A stretch of DNA of 64,000 bases from Paenibacillus tuaregi (GTDB taxonomy: Bacteria > Bacillota > Bacilli > Paenibacillales > Paenibacillaceae), in the NCBI RefSeq assembly GCF_900086655.1, contig NZ_LT575476.1:1376241-1440240 (forward strand). Direction: 5' to 3'. The notes under the pieces are model-generated. The model made no database searches and had not been told where the DNA came from. It saw only the letters and a list, made by a program, of their open reading frames with translations. Made by a program: the position numbers and the translations under genes. Positions 37,150 through 46,405 of the stretch are shown here, one piece after another. Positions within the stretch are counted from its first letter, which is position 1. The number at the start of each line of letters is the position of its first letter.

Positions 37150-37257
37150 AGGTGATCACCACCCCCGCCCCCCCGCCGAAAATTTCGGGTGTCCAGAGGG
37201 CGAAGCCCTTGGGGCCCTCCCTTCTAGGGAGGGTTTGGGAGGGTACCACCCCCCAAT
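37150..37257. repeat. GC-rich block with inverted repeats upstream of folC
   Basis: A stretch of C- and G-runs with CCCTCCCT (37215-37222) pairing AGGGAGGG (37226-37233), GGGCGAAGCCC (37199-37209), and GGAGGGTACCACCCCCC. It looks like a dispersed palindromic element rather than unique spacer, but I cannot test other copies. It ends about 20 bp before the folC start. Confidence 0.5.
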
Positions 37258-37276
37258 AAAAGGAGCAGGTTCTCTT

Positions 37277-38641
37277 ATGCAAGACGACATAACTAACCCT
37301 CTGCGTTCTTACGCGGAAGCCGTAGACTGGATTAACGGCTTGATTCCGTTTGGAATCCGGCCAGGCTTGGAGCGGATTGAGGCTCTCATGGAGCGCCTTG
37401 ACAATCCGCACCGGAAACTGAAATTCATACATGTGGCAGGAACGAATGGAAAGGGCTCCTCATGTGCCTTTTTGACGAAGACACTGCTTACATGCGGATA
37501 TTCGGTAGGGACATATACCTCACCGTATATCACAAAGTTTACAGACCGTTTTCAATATAATGGCGGGAATATTCCGGACGAGACCCTGCTGGAGCTGGCT
37601 AACCGCCTTCATCCGCACGTTCAGGAACTGGCTGCAACCGAGCTGGGGTCCCCGACCATGTTTGAGGTAAGTACGGCGCTGGCCATTTTGTATTTTGGTG
37701 AAGTCTGTTATCCTGATGTGGTGGTTTGGGAGACCGGGCTTGGAGGCAGAATGGATGTTACCAATATTGTGACCCCCATTGTCTCCTTGATTACGAATAT
37801 TGGATTTGATCACACAGATATTCTGGGAGATACCCTTGAGCAGATCGCCCGCGAGAAAGCGGGTATTATTAAGCCGGGGGTGCCCGTGGTCAGCTGCGTG
37901 GAGCAGCCGGAAGCTATCGCTGTGCTGAAGGAAACCGCAGCTGCCCGCAAAAGCACGCTGTACCTGCTGAATGAGCAGTTCAGTTATGAACGCAGGGAGG
38001 TTACTTCTAAGCAGCAGAACATCGTCTTTAGAGGGCCTTTCCGCAGCATGGAGCTAACTGTATCTCTACAGGGAGAGCACCAAAGCAAGAACGCCGCGGG
38101 CGTTATGATGGTGCTTGAAGTATTACGGCAGTACATGGCTTTTGTCCTGGAGGACGATGAGGTTGCCGCAGGATTTAAAGATACATTCTGGGCAGGAAGA
38201 ATGGAGCAGATCTCGGAAGATCCGCTGCTGATACTGGATGGGGCTCATAATCCTGAGGGCGCCGAGTCTCTCGCGAAGAGCATCCAGGAGAATTACCGCT
38301 ACAAAAAACTGAATTTGATGATGGGGATGCTTAGCAATAAGCATCATCGCGCCTACTTAGAGCATATATTACCAATAGTGGATACGCTTATCCTTACCGA
38401 GCCTGATTTCCGCAGGTCTATGGACGCGCAGAGTTTATATGATCTGGTGCAGCAGCTGCGGAATGAGGTGGCGAAGCCGAATTTGGAAGTTATAGTAGAA
38501 CGTGACTGGAAAGCAGCGCTTGAGCTGCTCAAGTCGCGGACGGAACGGGAAGATCTTGGGGTGGTGTCAGGCACGCTTTATTTGATTTCCGACGTGCGCG
38601 CGGCCCTTTTGCATCAAACCGATTCTGAAAAAGGTTGGTGA
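37277..38641 (+). CDS. folC: Folylpolyglutamate synthase / dihydrofolate synthase
   Basis: A 454-residue Mur-ligase-type enzyme that adds glutamate to folates. It has the P-loop [14 protein letters not shown] (near residues 50-63), [33 protein letters not shown] and [13 protein letters not shown] 37277 follows AAAAGGAGCAGG. In Bacillus folC also follows valS. Its stop lies in the ribosome site of murC, so the two are coupled. Confidence 0.96.
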   Translation: MQDDITNPLRSYAEAVDWINGLIPFGIRPGLERIEALMERLDNPHRKLKFIHVAGTNGKGSSCAFLTKTLLTCGYSVGTYTSPYITKFTDRFQYNGGNIPDETLLELANRLHPHVQELAATELGSPTMFEVSTALAILYFGEVCYPDVVVWETGLGGRMDVTNIVTPIVSLITNIGFDHTDILGDTLEQIAREKAGIIKPGVPVVSCVEQPEAIAVLKETAAARKSTLYLLNEQFSYERREVTSKQQNIVFRGPFRSMELTVSLQGEHQSKNAAGVMMVLEVLRQYMAFVLEDDEVAAGFKDTFWAGRMEQISEDPLLILDGAHNPEGAESLAKSIQENYRYKKLNLMMGMLSNKHHRAYLEHILPIVDTLILTEPDFRRSMDAQSLYDLVQQLRNEVAKPNLEVIVERDWKAALELLKSRTEREDLGVVSGTLYLISDVRAALLHQTDSEKGW

Positions 38642-38646
38642 ACATT

Positions 38647-40026
38647 TTGTCCAATACAACATTAGAACACGTACACTTTATCGGCATCGGCGGCTATGGA
38701 ATGAGCGCAATCGCCCGCGTTATGCTGGAGATGGGATACCGAGTCACCGGGTCGGATGTAGCTTCGCAGGAGCTGACAGAGAAGCTTGCCGCCAAGGGAG
38801 CCAAAATATATATCGGACATACCGCATCACAGGTTCAGGGAGCCGACCTGGTCGTATACTCCACAGCTCTCCCTAAGGACAATGTGGAGAGAGTCGAAGC
38901 CGAGCAGCAGGGAATTCCGGTCATTCACCGGGCCCAAATGCTCGCCAGACTGCTGAATGAACGCAAGGGGGTAGCCGTAGCAGGAGCTCATGGCAAGACG
39001 ACAACATCTTCGATGATCGCTCTTGTAATGGAGCGATGCGGGACAGACCCAACCTATATCATCGGCGGGGAAATTATGAATATCGGCACCAATGCCAAGG
39101 CGGGCCAAGGCCCGTATGTCGTAGCTGAAGCGGATGAGAGCGATGGCTCCTTCCTCCAGTATTATCCGTCAGTAGGGGTAGTGACGAACATTGAGGCTGA
39201 TCATCTGGAGAACTATGAAGGGAACTTTGACAGGCTCAAAGAAGCCTATGTACAGTTCCTGAATCAGATTAGACCAGACGGTAAAGCCGTCGTCTGCGGG
39301 GATGACAAGAACATCCGCGAGCTGCTTCCTAATCTGTCAGGCCAGGTCATTACCTACGGTATTGACCAGCCTTGTGATTATATGGCTTCGGACATTGAAC
39401 TTGGAGACCGTAAAGTGAGCTTCACGCTTCACGCCTATGGGGAGAAGCTTGGCCAGGTCGAGCTGTCCGTCCCAGGACAGCATAATGTTTACAATGCAAT
39501 GGCGACGATCATTGTTTGTCTGGAGGCAGGGATTCCTTTTGCGGATATCGTCAAAGCGATCACCTTGTTCACCGGGGCCAAGCGGCGTTTCCAGGTGCTT
39601 GGGGAAGTCCGCGACATTCTTGTCATTGATGATTATGCCCATCATCCAACGGAGATCGAAGCAACGATCAATGCGGCCAAAGCTACAGGCAAAAGAATCA
39701 TTGCCGTGTTCCAGCCGCAGCGCTACACACGGACCTTCTTCCTCCTGGATGCGTTCAGCCGCGCCTTTTCGGAGGCGGACGAAGTGATTATTACGGATAT
39801 TTATTCACCTGCGGGGGAGAAGCAGATCGAAGGGGTTCATTCTTCCAAGCTCGTGGAGCTCATTAAGACAAACAGTAATGCCAGTGCCAGATATATCCCG
39901 ACCAAGCAGGAAGTGATCTCTGATCTGCAGGATAGGCTCCAGCCGGGAGATTTGGTCCTCACGATGGGGGCCGGAGATATCTATAAGGTAGGTTATGCGT
40001 TAGCCAGCCAGCTAAAAGCTGAATAG
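38647..40026 (+). CDS. murC: UDP-N-acetylmuramate--L-alanine ligase
   Basis: A 459-residue enzyme adding the first amino acid of the peptidoglycan stem. It opens with [19 protein letters not shown], has P-loop [23 protein letters not shown], and [10 protein letters not shown], and the C-domain [11 protein letters not shown]. Start TTG 38647 is preferred, with GGTTGGTG just upstream overlapping folC's end. TTG 38635 would lack a ribosome site. Its terminator follows at 40035. Confidence 0.95.
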   Translation: MSNTTLEHVHFIGIGGYGMSAIARVMLEMGYRVTGSDVASQELTEKLAAKGAKIYIGHTASQVQGADLVVYSTALPKDNVERVEAEQQGIPVIHRAQMLARLLNERKGVAVAGAHGKTTTSSMIALVMERCGTDPTYIIGGEIMNIGTNAKAGQGPYVVAEADESDGSFLQYYPSVGVVTNIEADHLENYEGNFDRLKEAYVQFLNQIRPDGKAVVCGDDKNIRELLPNLSGQVITYGIDQPCDYMASDIELGDRKVSFTLHAYGEKLGQVELSVPGQHNVYNAMATIIVCLEAGIPFADIVKAITLFTGAKRRFQVLGEVRDILVIDDYAHHPTEIEATINAAKATGKRIIAVFQPQRYTRTFFLLDAFSRAFSEADEVIITDIYSPAGEKQIEGVHSSKLVELIKTNSNASARYIPTKQEVISDLQDRLQPGDLVLTMGAGDIYKVGYALASQLKAE

Positions 40027-40034
40027 GTCATATC

Positions 40035-40064
40035 ACCGCCAGGTAAATCCTGGCGGTTTTTTTA
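40035..40064 (+). terminator. Terminator of folC-murC
   Basis: A perfect stem ACCGCCAGG-TAAAT-CCTGGCGGT, followed by seven T. Confidence 0.95.
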
Positions 40065-40155
40065 TTTTCTCCTAACAATTGAATGCTTAAATAGATGGAA
40101 TGAATGAGTATGTAAACCGAATGTGAAGAGGCTGCATTCGTAAAGGGGGATATGA

Positions 40156-41781
40156 ATGAAGCATAAGTGGATGGTGATTCTAACAGCCGCCGTGCTGCTG
40201 CTGAGTGCGTGCACCTCAGGGAGCCGGCAGGCTGTGGAGAATCCGGATAATTCGGGCGTGATGGCACCGCCGGGAGAAGGGGTCTTCCGCATTTTGTCGA
40301 GCTCCGAGAATAAGTCGTTGGAACCGCTGCTTAAGGATTATGCGGATCAGAAGGGATATAAGCTGGAGATGGTCTATGAGGGCTCGGTAGACAGCATGTA
40401 TCAGCTGCAGCGTTCCCCACAGAATTATGACGGGGTATGGCTGGCCAGCTCGCTCTGGATCTCCATGGGGGATACGCAGAAGAAAGTCCGAAACCTGAAA
40501 TCGGTAATGACCTCGCCAGTGGTATGGGGAATCCGCAAAAGCAAAGCCAAGGAGCTTGGATTCATAGGCAGGGAGGTGGGCGTGAATGAAATTCTGTCCG
40601 CGGTGCAGCAGGGACGACTAAGATTCAGCATGACTTCAGCTTCCCAGTCCAATTCAGGCGCCTCGGCGTATATCGGAATGATCAGCGCCTTCTCCGGCAG
40701 TCCGGAGATGATTACGGGGGATATGTTGAAGAATCCAAATCTTCGTACCAAGCTGGTTAAACTGCTGGCTGGTGTCGAACGCTCCTCAGGCAGCTCAGGC
40801 TTCTTGAAGGATATGTTTCTGGAGAAGGACTACCCGGCCATGGTGAATTATGAGTCTGTTATTATCGAGACGAATCAGGAGCTGATCAAGCGGGGACGGG
40901 AGCCTTTGTATGTTGTTTATCCCAAAGACGGGTTAACTTTAGCAGACTATTCATTCGGGTTTATCCAGAATGATTCGAATAAAGAGAAGGAGAAGTTCTT
41001 TCAGGACTTGCAGGGGTATCTGCTTAGCGAACCTGTTCAGGCACGCATTCAGGAAACAGGCCGGAGAGTGGGATTAGGCGGTATGGTTGCAGAAGCGAAT
41101 CCGGCTGTATTCAATCCAGACTGGGGGATTGATACCACGAGAATTCTGACTCCGATTAAATTTCCGGATGCGAACGTTATTTTAGAAGCGCTCAATCTGT
41201 ATCAAAGTGAGTTCAGAAAGCCTTCCTATACCGTATATTGCCTGGACTTCTCCGGCAGTATGCAGGGGGACAGGGAGCATGAGCTCAAATCCGCCATGGA
41301 AATGCTGCTCGATCAGAACAAGGCGCGTGACAGTCTGCTGCAAGGTTCAGCCCAGGATGTGATTACGATACTTCCGTTCTCAAGTGAAGTCACTGAGCGG
41401 TATCATGCGGAAGGCGCCGGTAATTTCAAAACGCTGCTGGACCAGGTGAACCAGCTGGCTCCAGATGGGGGAACTGATATCTACAGCTGCTCGCTTGAGG
41501 CCGTGAAGGAGCTAAGCCAGGTGGATAAGGACAAGTACATTGCTTCAGCTGTACTGATGACCGACGGGGAGTCTTCGGGCTCCGTCGACGGATTGGCCGC
41601 TTACTACCGTCAGTCCGGCAGAGATATCCCGGTCTTCTCCATTGCATTTGGTGAAGCCGCATCGAACGGAACAGACGGGAATACACAGCTGACGTTTATC
41701 AAAAAGCTGACGAACGCGGAGCTCTTCGACAGCAGGAAGGGCCTGGCCGAAGCGTTCAAGAAGGTGAGGGGTTACAATTGA
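40156..41781 (+). CDS. Lipoprotein with binding-protein-like and VWA domains
   Basis: A 541-residue exported lipoprotein: lipobox LLLSAC with Cys19. Residues ~40-330 look like a type 2 periplasmic-binding fold (FRILSSSENKSLEPLLKDYA, YDGVWLASSLW, FSMTSASQSNSGASAYIGM, MVNYESVIIETNQEL). Residues ~355-541 are a von Willebrand A domain with an intact metal site: DFSGS (364-368), the Thr in PDGGTDIYS and the Asp in LMTDGESSG. A binding-protein fold joined to a MIDAS domain on the outer face of the membrane suggests metal-dependent adhesion or assembly. AAAGGGGGA lies before ATG. It heads a three-gene cassette with overlapping starts. Substrate and partners are unknown. Confidence 0.85.
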   Translation: MKHKWMVILTAAVLLLSACTSGSRQAVENPDNSGVMAPPGEGVFRILSSSENKSLEPLLKDYADQKGYKLEMVYEGSVDSMYQLQRSPQNYDGVWLASSLWISMGDTQKKVRNLKSVMTSPVVWGIRKSKAKELGFIGREVGVNEILSAVQQGRLRFSMTSASQSNSGASAYIGMISAFSGSPEMITGDMLKNPNLRTKLVKLLAGVERSSGSSGFLKDMFLEKDYPAMVNYESVIIETNQELIKRGREPLYVVYPKDGLTLADYSFGFIQNDSNKEKEKFFQDLQGYLLSEPVQARIQETGRRVGLGGMVAEANPAVFNPDWGIDTTRILTPIKFPDANVILEALNLYQSEFRKPSYTVYCLDFSGSMQGDREHELKSAMEMLLDQNKARDSLLQGSAQDVITILPFSSEVTERYHAEGAGNFKTLLDQVNQLAPDGGTDIYSCSLEAVKELSQVDKDKYIASAVLMTDGESSGSVDGLAAYYRQSGRDIPVFSIAFGEAASNGTDGNTQLTFIKKLTNAELFDSRKGLAEAFKKVRGYN

Positions 41782-42446
41782 GGAGATGGCAAAGTATACC
41801 TGGGCTGCGGTACTACGGGGGGATTACCGCTTTTACCGCAGCGTTCACCCTGCTGTTTTTGCCGCTGGATTTCGGTCTGCTGTCCTCTTTGGTCATATCT
41901 CTGTTCATTGGAATATGTGTGTTCCTCGGACTTCCTAGAGATGCTGCGGAGAGAGAGCAGCTGAGCCTAAGCAGGTTTCTCAAGCGGACCGCGCTGGATA
42001 TCCGTAGCTTGAATGCGGCCGGTGCCTCACTAACAGCTTCCCTTCAGCGTCAAGCCGTGCTCGATATCGCCGGGATGGCTTCGGGCATTGTAAAGATGAC
42101 TCAGGAGCAGAAGAAAGTGGACCCGGAGCTGGATCACTTTCTGGCATATTATTTATCCCGCTTTCTCCATCTTGTGGACAATTACTCCAAGCTGGAGAAG
42201 GATCGTTACGCCGATGAAGCGACGAAGGGAATGACGGCTCATATCGGAGAGGTGATCCAGGAGGTAAGGGATATTTTCTCCGCTCAGTATAACAAGATTT
42301 TGCGCCATGAATTTGGGGATCTGGCCTCGGTCTCCCTGGAGCTGGAATCCATGATGGAACTTCAGCGTTCCCAGCTAGGGCTGTCCGATCTCGATGATGA
42401 GTTCGCCAAGCTGGGCAATCACAGAACAGGAGGGAATGCGGGTTGA
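41778..42446 (+). CDS. XpaC-like membrane protein
   Basis: A 222-residue protein. Two hydrophobic segments lie close together at residues ~14-50 (YYGGITAFTAAFTLLFLPL, SLVISLFIGICVFLGL), and the rest is a soluble, helical, coiled-coil-like cytoplasmic part (FLAYYLSRFLHLVDNYSKLE, VIQEVRDIFSAQYNKILRHE). The layout resembles XpaC ('5-bromo-4-chloroindolyl phosphate hydrolysis') family proteins, often found near toxic-anion resistance TelA genes. No telA is present here. It starts at TTG 41778, overlapping the previous stop (TTGA). The family call is by eye and moderate; the function is not established. Confidence 0.6.
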   Translation: MRRWQSIPGLRYYGGITAFTAAFTLLFLPLDFGLLSSLVISLFIGICVFLGLPRDAAEREQLSLSRFLKRTALDIRSLNAAGASLTASLQRQAVLDIAGMASGIVKMTQEQKKVDPELDHFLAYYLSRFLHLVDNYSKLEKDRYADEATKGMTAHIGEVIQEVRDIFSAQYNKILRHEFGDLASVSLELESMMELQRSQLGLSDLDDEFAKLGNHRTGGNAG

Positions 42447-43552
42447 AGTCTCGGGTGTGGTTTCTGATTGCAGCATTAGTTATTGTGGCGGCGGCTGTGG
42501 TGTATAAGCTGCTTCCCTCCCCGGGTTCCTCAACTCAAGGAGGGGCACCCACGGCACAAGGGAATATCCAGACATTAACCGGATTAATCGGTTCTGAGAA
42601 AGAGGCCTTATTTAATGATCCTGATTTTCAAGCGATCGCGCTTAAGGATTATAAGCTGCAGGTTGAAGCTATGAAGGCAGGCTCACTTGAAATGACGAAT
42701 CCGGCTTTAATTCAGGGCAAGGATTTCATATTCCCGGCAAGTGAAGGGGTCGTAGACCGGATTAAGCTCAAACTTTCTCCTCTTCAGGTTGAGCCCATTT
42801 TTAGAACACCCATTGTATTGTACAGTTGGGATATGATTACACAGCCGCTGATTTCTGAGGGCATTGTCAAGAAAGTGAACCAGTCTTACTACGTAGTAGA
42901 TTTCAACAGACTTGTAAGCATGATTATTCATGATAAGAAGTGGGCGGAACTGGCTCCCGAGCTGAAGAGTTTATATGGAACCGTGGCAGTGATTACAAGT
43001 GATCCAGTGAAGTCCAATTCGGGAAATTCATTTGCGGCCATGATTGCGGTGAGTCTGAATCAGGGAAATATGCCGACCAAGGATAACATCACGTCTTTGG
43101 TGCCCCAAATCCGCAAAGTGTTCACCAAGCTTGGGTTCAAGAAAAGCTCTACTTCAGACGTGTTTAACGATTATTTGAGCAAAGGTATCGGAGCCAGCCC
43201 TATGATCGCGGGTTATGAAAGTGACATGATTGCTTTTGCGAGCACCAACACCGCGATTTACAAGAAGCTGATGAAGACGGCCAAGCCGGTTATTCTATAT
43301 CCGGAGCCTACGGTATGGAGCACCCATGATTATGTGGCGTTGACCCCGGAAGCGAAGAAGATGACTGCTCTGCTCAAGGATCCGCGCATTCAGAAGCTTG
43401 CCTGGGAGAAATACGGGTTCCGTTCCGGAGTCCTGGGTGAAAATAATGATTTTACTCATCTGGCCGCTGAAGGAGTCCCTAAAGAGATTACAAATGTAAT
43501 GAGCATGCCTGATGTCGAGACGATGGATGAAATTGTGAACGGACTAAAATAA
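42443..43552 (+). CDS. Membrane-anchored substrate-binding-like protein
   Basis: A 369-residue protein with one N-terminal hydrophobic segment (residues 5-24, WFLIAALVIVAAAVVYKLL), no lipobox Cys, and a large outer domain. Its segments (SQSY-like VVDFNRLVSMIIHDKKWAEL, GTVAVITSDPVKSNSGNSFA, GYESDMIAFA, and KDPRIQKLAWEKYGFR) resemble extracellular solute-binding proteins of the molybdate/sulfate type. The SDPVKSNSGNS part parallels the SASQSNSGAS segment of the first gene in the cassette, so the two may share ancestry. TTG 42443 overlaps the previous stop; AGGAGGG is upstream. No ABC permease or ATPase is nearby, so transport is unlikely unless supplied elsewhere. Confidence 0.7.
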   Translation: MKSRVWFLIAALVIVAAAVVYKLLPSPGSSTQGGAPTAQGNIQTLTGLIGSEKEALFNDPDFQAIALKDYKLQVEAMKAGSLEMTNPALIQGKDFIFPASEGVVDRIKLKLSPLQVEPIFRTPIVLYSWDMITQPLISEGIVKKVNQSYYVVDFNRLVSMIIHDKKWAELAPELKSLYGTVAVITSDPVKSNSGNSFAAMIAVSLNQGNMPTKDNITSLVPQIRKVFTKLGFKKSSTSDVFNDYLSKGIGASPMIAGYESDMIAFASTNTAIYKKLMKTAKPVILYPEPTVWSTHDYVALTPEAKKMTALLKDPRIQKLAWEKYGFRSGVLGENNDFTHLAAEGVPKEITNVMSMPDVETMDEIVNGLK

Positions 43553-43621
43553 CAGGCTGCATAACCTGGCCAACCTTGTCATATAGCTTAGGTATAAGAG
43601 GGGACAAGGAGAGTGTATCAG

Positions 43622-44872
43622 GTGAACAAGGCCAGAATGACATTTCGGTTTGATGAGCAGGAGACACATCCGCTCTCGCCGGGCCGGCAGAGCGAACATA
43701 AAGTCCGTACAGCAGGCGTAAATGATGAACTGGATCGTAAGCCAGAGCGCAGCATTAACCGGGGCATAGAGCAGAATGCCGATCGGGATACAGTTCAAGC
43801 TGTAGATCAAGTTACAGATCAAGTTACAGATCAAGTTACAGATCAAGCGCAGCGGACTCCCTCCCTTGTCATGGACCCGCTGGAGAGTTGGGGGGAGCCG
43901 TTCCAATCCCACAGTCAAATGGCTTTGCCGGTGACTTCTGGAGACAGGGATCGAGGCTTTCTCTATGAAAATGAAGATATCGACAGCATCATGAAAGATG
44001 CTCTGGTCCCGGGTGATAACGTGTATTATATATCCCCAAAGCGCCCTTCAAAATGGAAGCTGTTTGGATCAATTGCCGCGGCTACTGTAACGGGGGTGCT
44101 GTTCGGATTTGTGGTTTTGTCGCTTTTTAACAAGGACATCTCCCTCTCCATACCCGGGCTGACGAGCTCAAGCCATTCGGGAAACCCATCCGCAATCTCT
44201 GTTCTGGGTTCTCCGGATAATGTGGGAGACCCGGGCGGCGCAGCCCCGGTTGTAAAAGCGGTACTGCCTGAGCAGTCTTATTACTTCCTCCAATACGGGG
44301 TATTCAGCTCTTCACAAGGGGTGAAGCAGGCTCAAGAGGAACTCCTGCAATCAGGCGTTGCCGCGGCGATGGACACCCAGGATAATAAGCGGGTATATGC
44401 CGGTGTATCTCCGGAAAGGGAGCAGGCCAAGCTGTTAAGCAGCCAGTTGAAATCCAGCGGGGTTAACCTGATTGTGCACGAGGTGATCTACCCGGCATCG
44501 GCAGAGATTAAGTACAGCGGGGATGCGGGGATATTGGATCAATACCTGGAGGACAGTGCCGATCTTGTGAAGCTGCTGAGCGTTACTTCGGCGGGTCTGC
44601 TGGAGTCCAAGGAGGGCAAGAAGCAGAGTGCAGGGGAAATCGCTAATCTTAAACAGAAACACCGGGGATGGACGGAGCATGCGGCTGCTGTTAAGAGCAG
44701 TCTGCCTGAGGATACCAGGCAGACTGCTGCAATGATGGAGAAGTCAATGAGCAGCGCGGTTAAGGCTTTGGATGAGTACAACAATAACGGCTCAAAGACG
44801 CATTTATGGGAAGTCCAGACGGCTATGATGGAGTATATTATGCTCCAGAAGGAACTCCTTGGAATTAACTAA
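43622..44872 (+). CDS. SPOR-domain protein, SpoIIB-like
   Basis: A 416-residue single-pass protein. The N-terminal ~140 residues are cytoplasmic, polar and disordered, with three perfect DQVT repeats. One membrane segment lies near residues 144-168 (SIAAATVTGVLFGFVVLSLF). The outer part has a SPOR-type domain from about residue 220 (SYYFLQYGVFSSSQGVKQA ... GVSPEREQAKLLSSQLKSSG), which binds denuded septal peptidoglycan, then a helical tail. B. subtilis SpoIIB has this layout and acts in engulfment; the gene also lies before maf there. GTG 43622 has AAGGAG 10 bases upstream; GTG 43613 would be too close. A terminator follows. Confidence 0.78.
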   Translation: MNKARMTFRFDEQETHPLSPGRQSEHKVRTAGVNDELDRKPERSINRGIEQNADRDTVQAVDQVTDQVTDQVTDQAQRTPSLVMDPLESWGEPFQSHSQMALPVTSGDRDRGFLYENEDIDSIMKDALVPGDNVYYISPKRPSKWKLFGSIAAATVTGVLFGFVVLSLFNKDISLSIPGLTSSSHSGNPSAISVLGSPDNVGDPGGAAPVVKAVLPEQSYYFLQYGVFSSSQGVKQAQEELLQSGVAAAMDTQDNKRVYAGVSPEREQAKLLSSQLKSSGVNLIVHEVIYPASAEIKYSGDAGILDQYLEDSADLVKLLSVTSAGLLESKEGKKQSAGEIANLKQKHRGWTEHAAAVKSSLPEDTRQTAAMMEKSMSSAVKALDEYNNNGSKTHLWEVQTAMMEYIMLQKELLGIN

Positions 44873-44891
44873 CTTGAATAAGCTCATACTA

Positions 44892-44933
44892 CCGGCAGGC
44901 GGAGATGGAAATACTTCCCCTGCCGGATTTTTG
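44892..44933 (+). terminator. Terminator of the SPOR-domain gene
   Basis: CCGGCAGG (44892-44899) pairs with CCTGCCGG (44919-44926), followed by ATTTTTG. The loop is about 19 nt. Confidence 0.75.
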
Positions 44934-44934
44934 T

Positions 44935-44963
44935 TTGTATTGCTTTGCATTTAACCTTATAAT
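44935..44963 (+). promoter_or_regulatory. Promoter of maf-radC
   Basis: TTGTAT (44935-44940), a 17-bp spacer, a perfect TATAAT (44958-44963). It lies right after the terminator. It overlaps the ribosome site that would serve an ATG at 44980, which moves the maf start downstream. Confidence 0.75.
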
Positions 44964-45021
44964 AAGGAAGTGTCAAAAAATGGCGAGGAATCCGAATCTA
45001 CAGAGGGAGGATTCATTTTTT

Positions 45022-45639
45022 TTGGACAAGAATCGATCACGAACTATTATATTAGCCTCAACGTCCCCGAGAAGAAGGGACTTGATAGCAGGCTTACATA
45101 TTCCGTATGAAGTTGTACCCAGCCACGCAGATGAGTCCACACCGGAAGGATGGACGCCAGAGCAAATCGTCAAGGAGCTGTCGCTTCGCAAAGCCTCGGC
45201 TGTTTATGGGGAACTGGTACCTGCAAGAGAGGACGCAGTTATTGTCGGAAGCGACACGATTGTGGTTTTGGACGGGCAGGTGCTCGGAAAGCCATCGTCC
45301 CGGGAAGAGGCCGCTTCCATGCTGAGATCGCTGCAGGGACGCACGCATCTTGTCTATACTGGAGTTGCTTGTATAGATGGCGGCACAGGCAGCACCCTTG
45401 TAGATTATAAGTCTACAAGGGTGACCATGCGGGCGTTGACTGAAGACGAAGTTAGGGCCTATGCAGACAGCGGGGAAGGACTCGATAAGGCGGGCGCTTA
45501 TGCCATTCAGGGGCTTGGAGCCACATTGGTTACCGGAATAGAAGGGTGTTACTTCAATGTTGTTGGACTTCCGCTATCTCTTCTAAGTGAAATGCTGAAG
45601 TCTTTTAATTTGTTAGTACTGAAGTCCCGTTCCAGTTAA
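45022..45639 (+). CDS. maf: Maf-family nucleotide pyrophosphatase
   Basis: A 205-residue house-cleaning pyrophosphatase acting on non-canonical nucleoside triphosphates. It shows IILASTSPRRRDLIA (substrate and phosphate binding), the catalytic Asp in VIVGSDTIVVLDGQVLGKP, and AYAIQGLGATLVTGIEGCYFNVVGLPL. TTG 45022 is chosen, with AGGGAGG 11 bases upstream. ATG 44980 is in frame, but its ribosome site would fall inside the predicted promoter. Maf precedes radC and mreBCD in Bacillus as well. Confidence 0.93.
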   Translation: MDKNRSRTIILASTSPRRRDLIAGLHIPYEVVPSHADESTPEGWTPEQIVKELSLRKASAVYGELVPAREDAVIVGSDTIVVLDGQVLGKPSSREEAASMLRSLQGRTHLVYTGVACIDGGTGSTLVDYKSTRVTMRALTEDEVRAYADSGEGLDKAGAYAIQGLGATLVTGIEGCYFNVVGLPLSLLSEMLKSFNLLVLKSRSS

Positions 45640-45677
45640 GGAATTTGCCGTGATGAACAAAGGAGAGATAGATTACG

Positions 45678-46367
45678 ATGGAGCCAGCTAATTATATGCT
45701 GCGCGACATTCCCCATGATGAACGCCCACGAGAACGCATGATGCAATATGGGGCAGGTGCGCTCAGCCATGCCGAATTGCTAGCCATACTACTTAGGACG
45801 GGAACGAAGCAGGAGTCTGCGCTCCACGTCGCCCAGCGGATATTAAATCGTGCGGGAGGCCTTCGGAATTTGATGGACCTCAGCGTGGAAGAGCTTATCC
45901 AGACGAAAGGAATCGGCACAGCCAAAGCGGTACAGCTGAAGGCGGGGCTGGAGCTTGGTGTGCGAATGGCTGCAACACGGATGCCGGATCGGATCGTGAT
46001 CCGCTCTCCACGGGACGCGGCGAATTTTCTTATGGAACAGCTGCGTTATTTGCAAAAGGAACATTTTGTCTGTTTATTTCTCAATACAAAAAATCATATC
46101 ATAGCTCAAGAGACACTCTCCATGGGCAGCCTTAATGCCTCGATTGTTCATCCGCGCGAAGTATTCCGGGCAGCCATCAAATGCAGCAGCGCTTCGGTCG
46201 TCTGCGCGCATAATCACCCCAGCGGCGATCCAACCCCGAGCCCGGAGGATATTCAAATTACACAGAGACTTTGTGAAGCGGGACAGATAGTGGGAATAGA
46301 TGTTCTGGATCATATTGTAATTGGAGACGGGGACTTCGTTAGTTTGAAGGAGCAAGGTCTCATGTAA
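45678..46367 (+). CDS. radC: RadC/DUF2466 JAB1-domain protein
   Basis: A 229-residue protein. The N-terminal helix-hairpin-helix lies near VEELIQTKGIGTAKAVQLKA. The C-terminal JAB1/MPN-type metal domain has HPREVFRAAIK and CAHNHPSGDPTPSPEDIQIT, giving the HxH...D metal ligands. Despite the name, a DNA-repair role is not supported in later work. ATG 45678 follows AAAGGAGAG. It forms an operon with maf; the mreB promoter is embedded in its 3' end. Confidence 0.94.
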   Translation: MEPANYMLRDIPHDERPRERMMQYGAGALSHAELLAILLRTGTKQESALHVAQRILNRAGGLRNLMDLSVEELIQTKGIGTAKAVQLKAGLELGVRMAATRMPDRIVIRSPRDAANFLMEQLRYLQKEHFVCLFLNTKNHIIAQETLSMGSLNASIVHPREVFRAAIKCSSASVVCAHNHPSGDPTPSPEDIQITQRLCEAGQIVGIDVLDHIVIGDGDFVSLKEQGLM

Positions 46368-46373
46368 TATAAT
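46344..46373 (+). promoter_or_regulatory. Promoter of mreBCD, inside the radC 3' end
   Basis: TTGAAG (46344-46349), an 18-bp spacer, TATAAT (46368-46373) directly after the radC stop. The mreB start is 33 bp on. Confidence 0.6.
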
Positions 46374-46405
46374 AGCTTAGACACAAAAGGAAAGGGAGTT
46401 ACATC

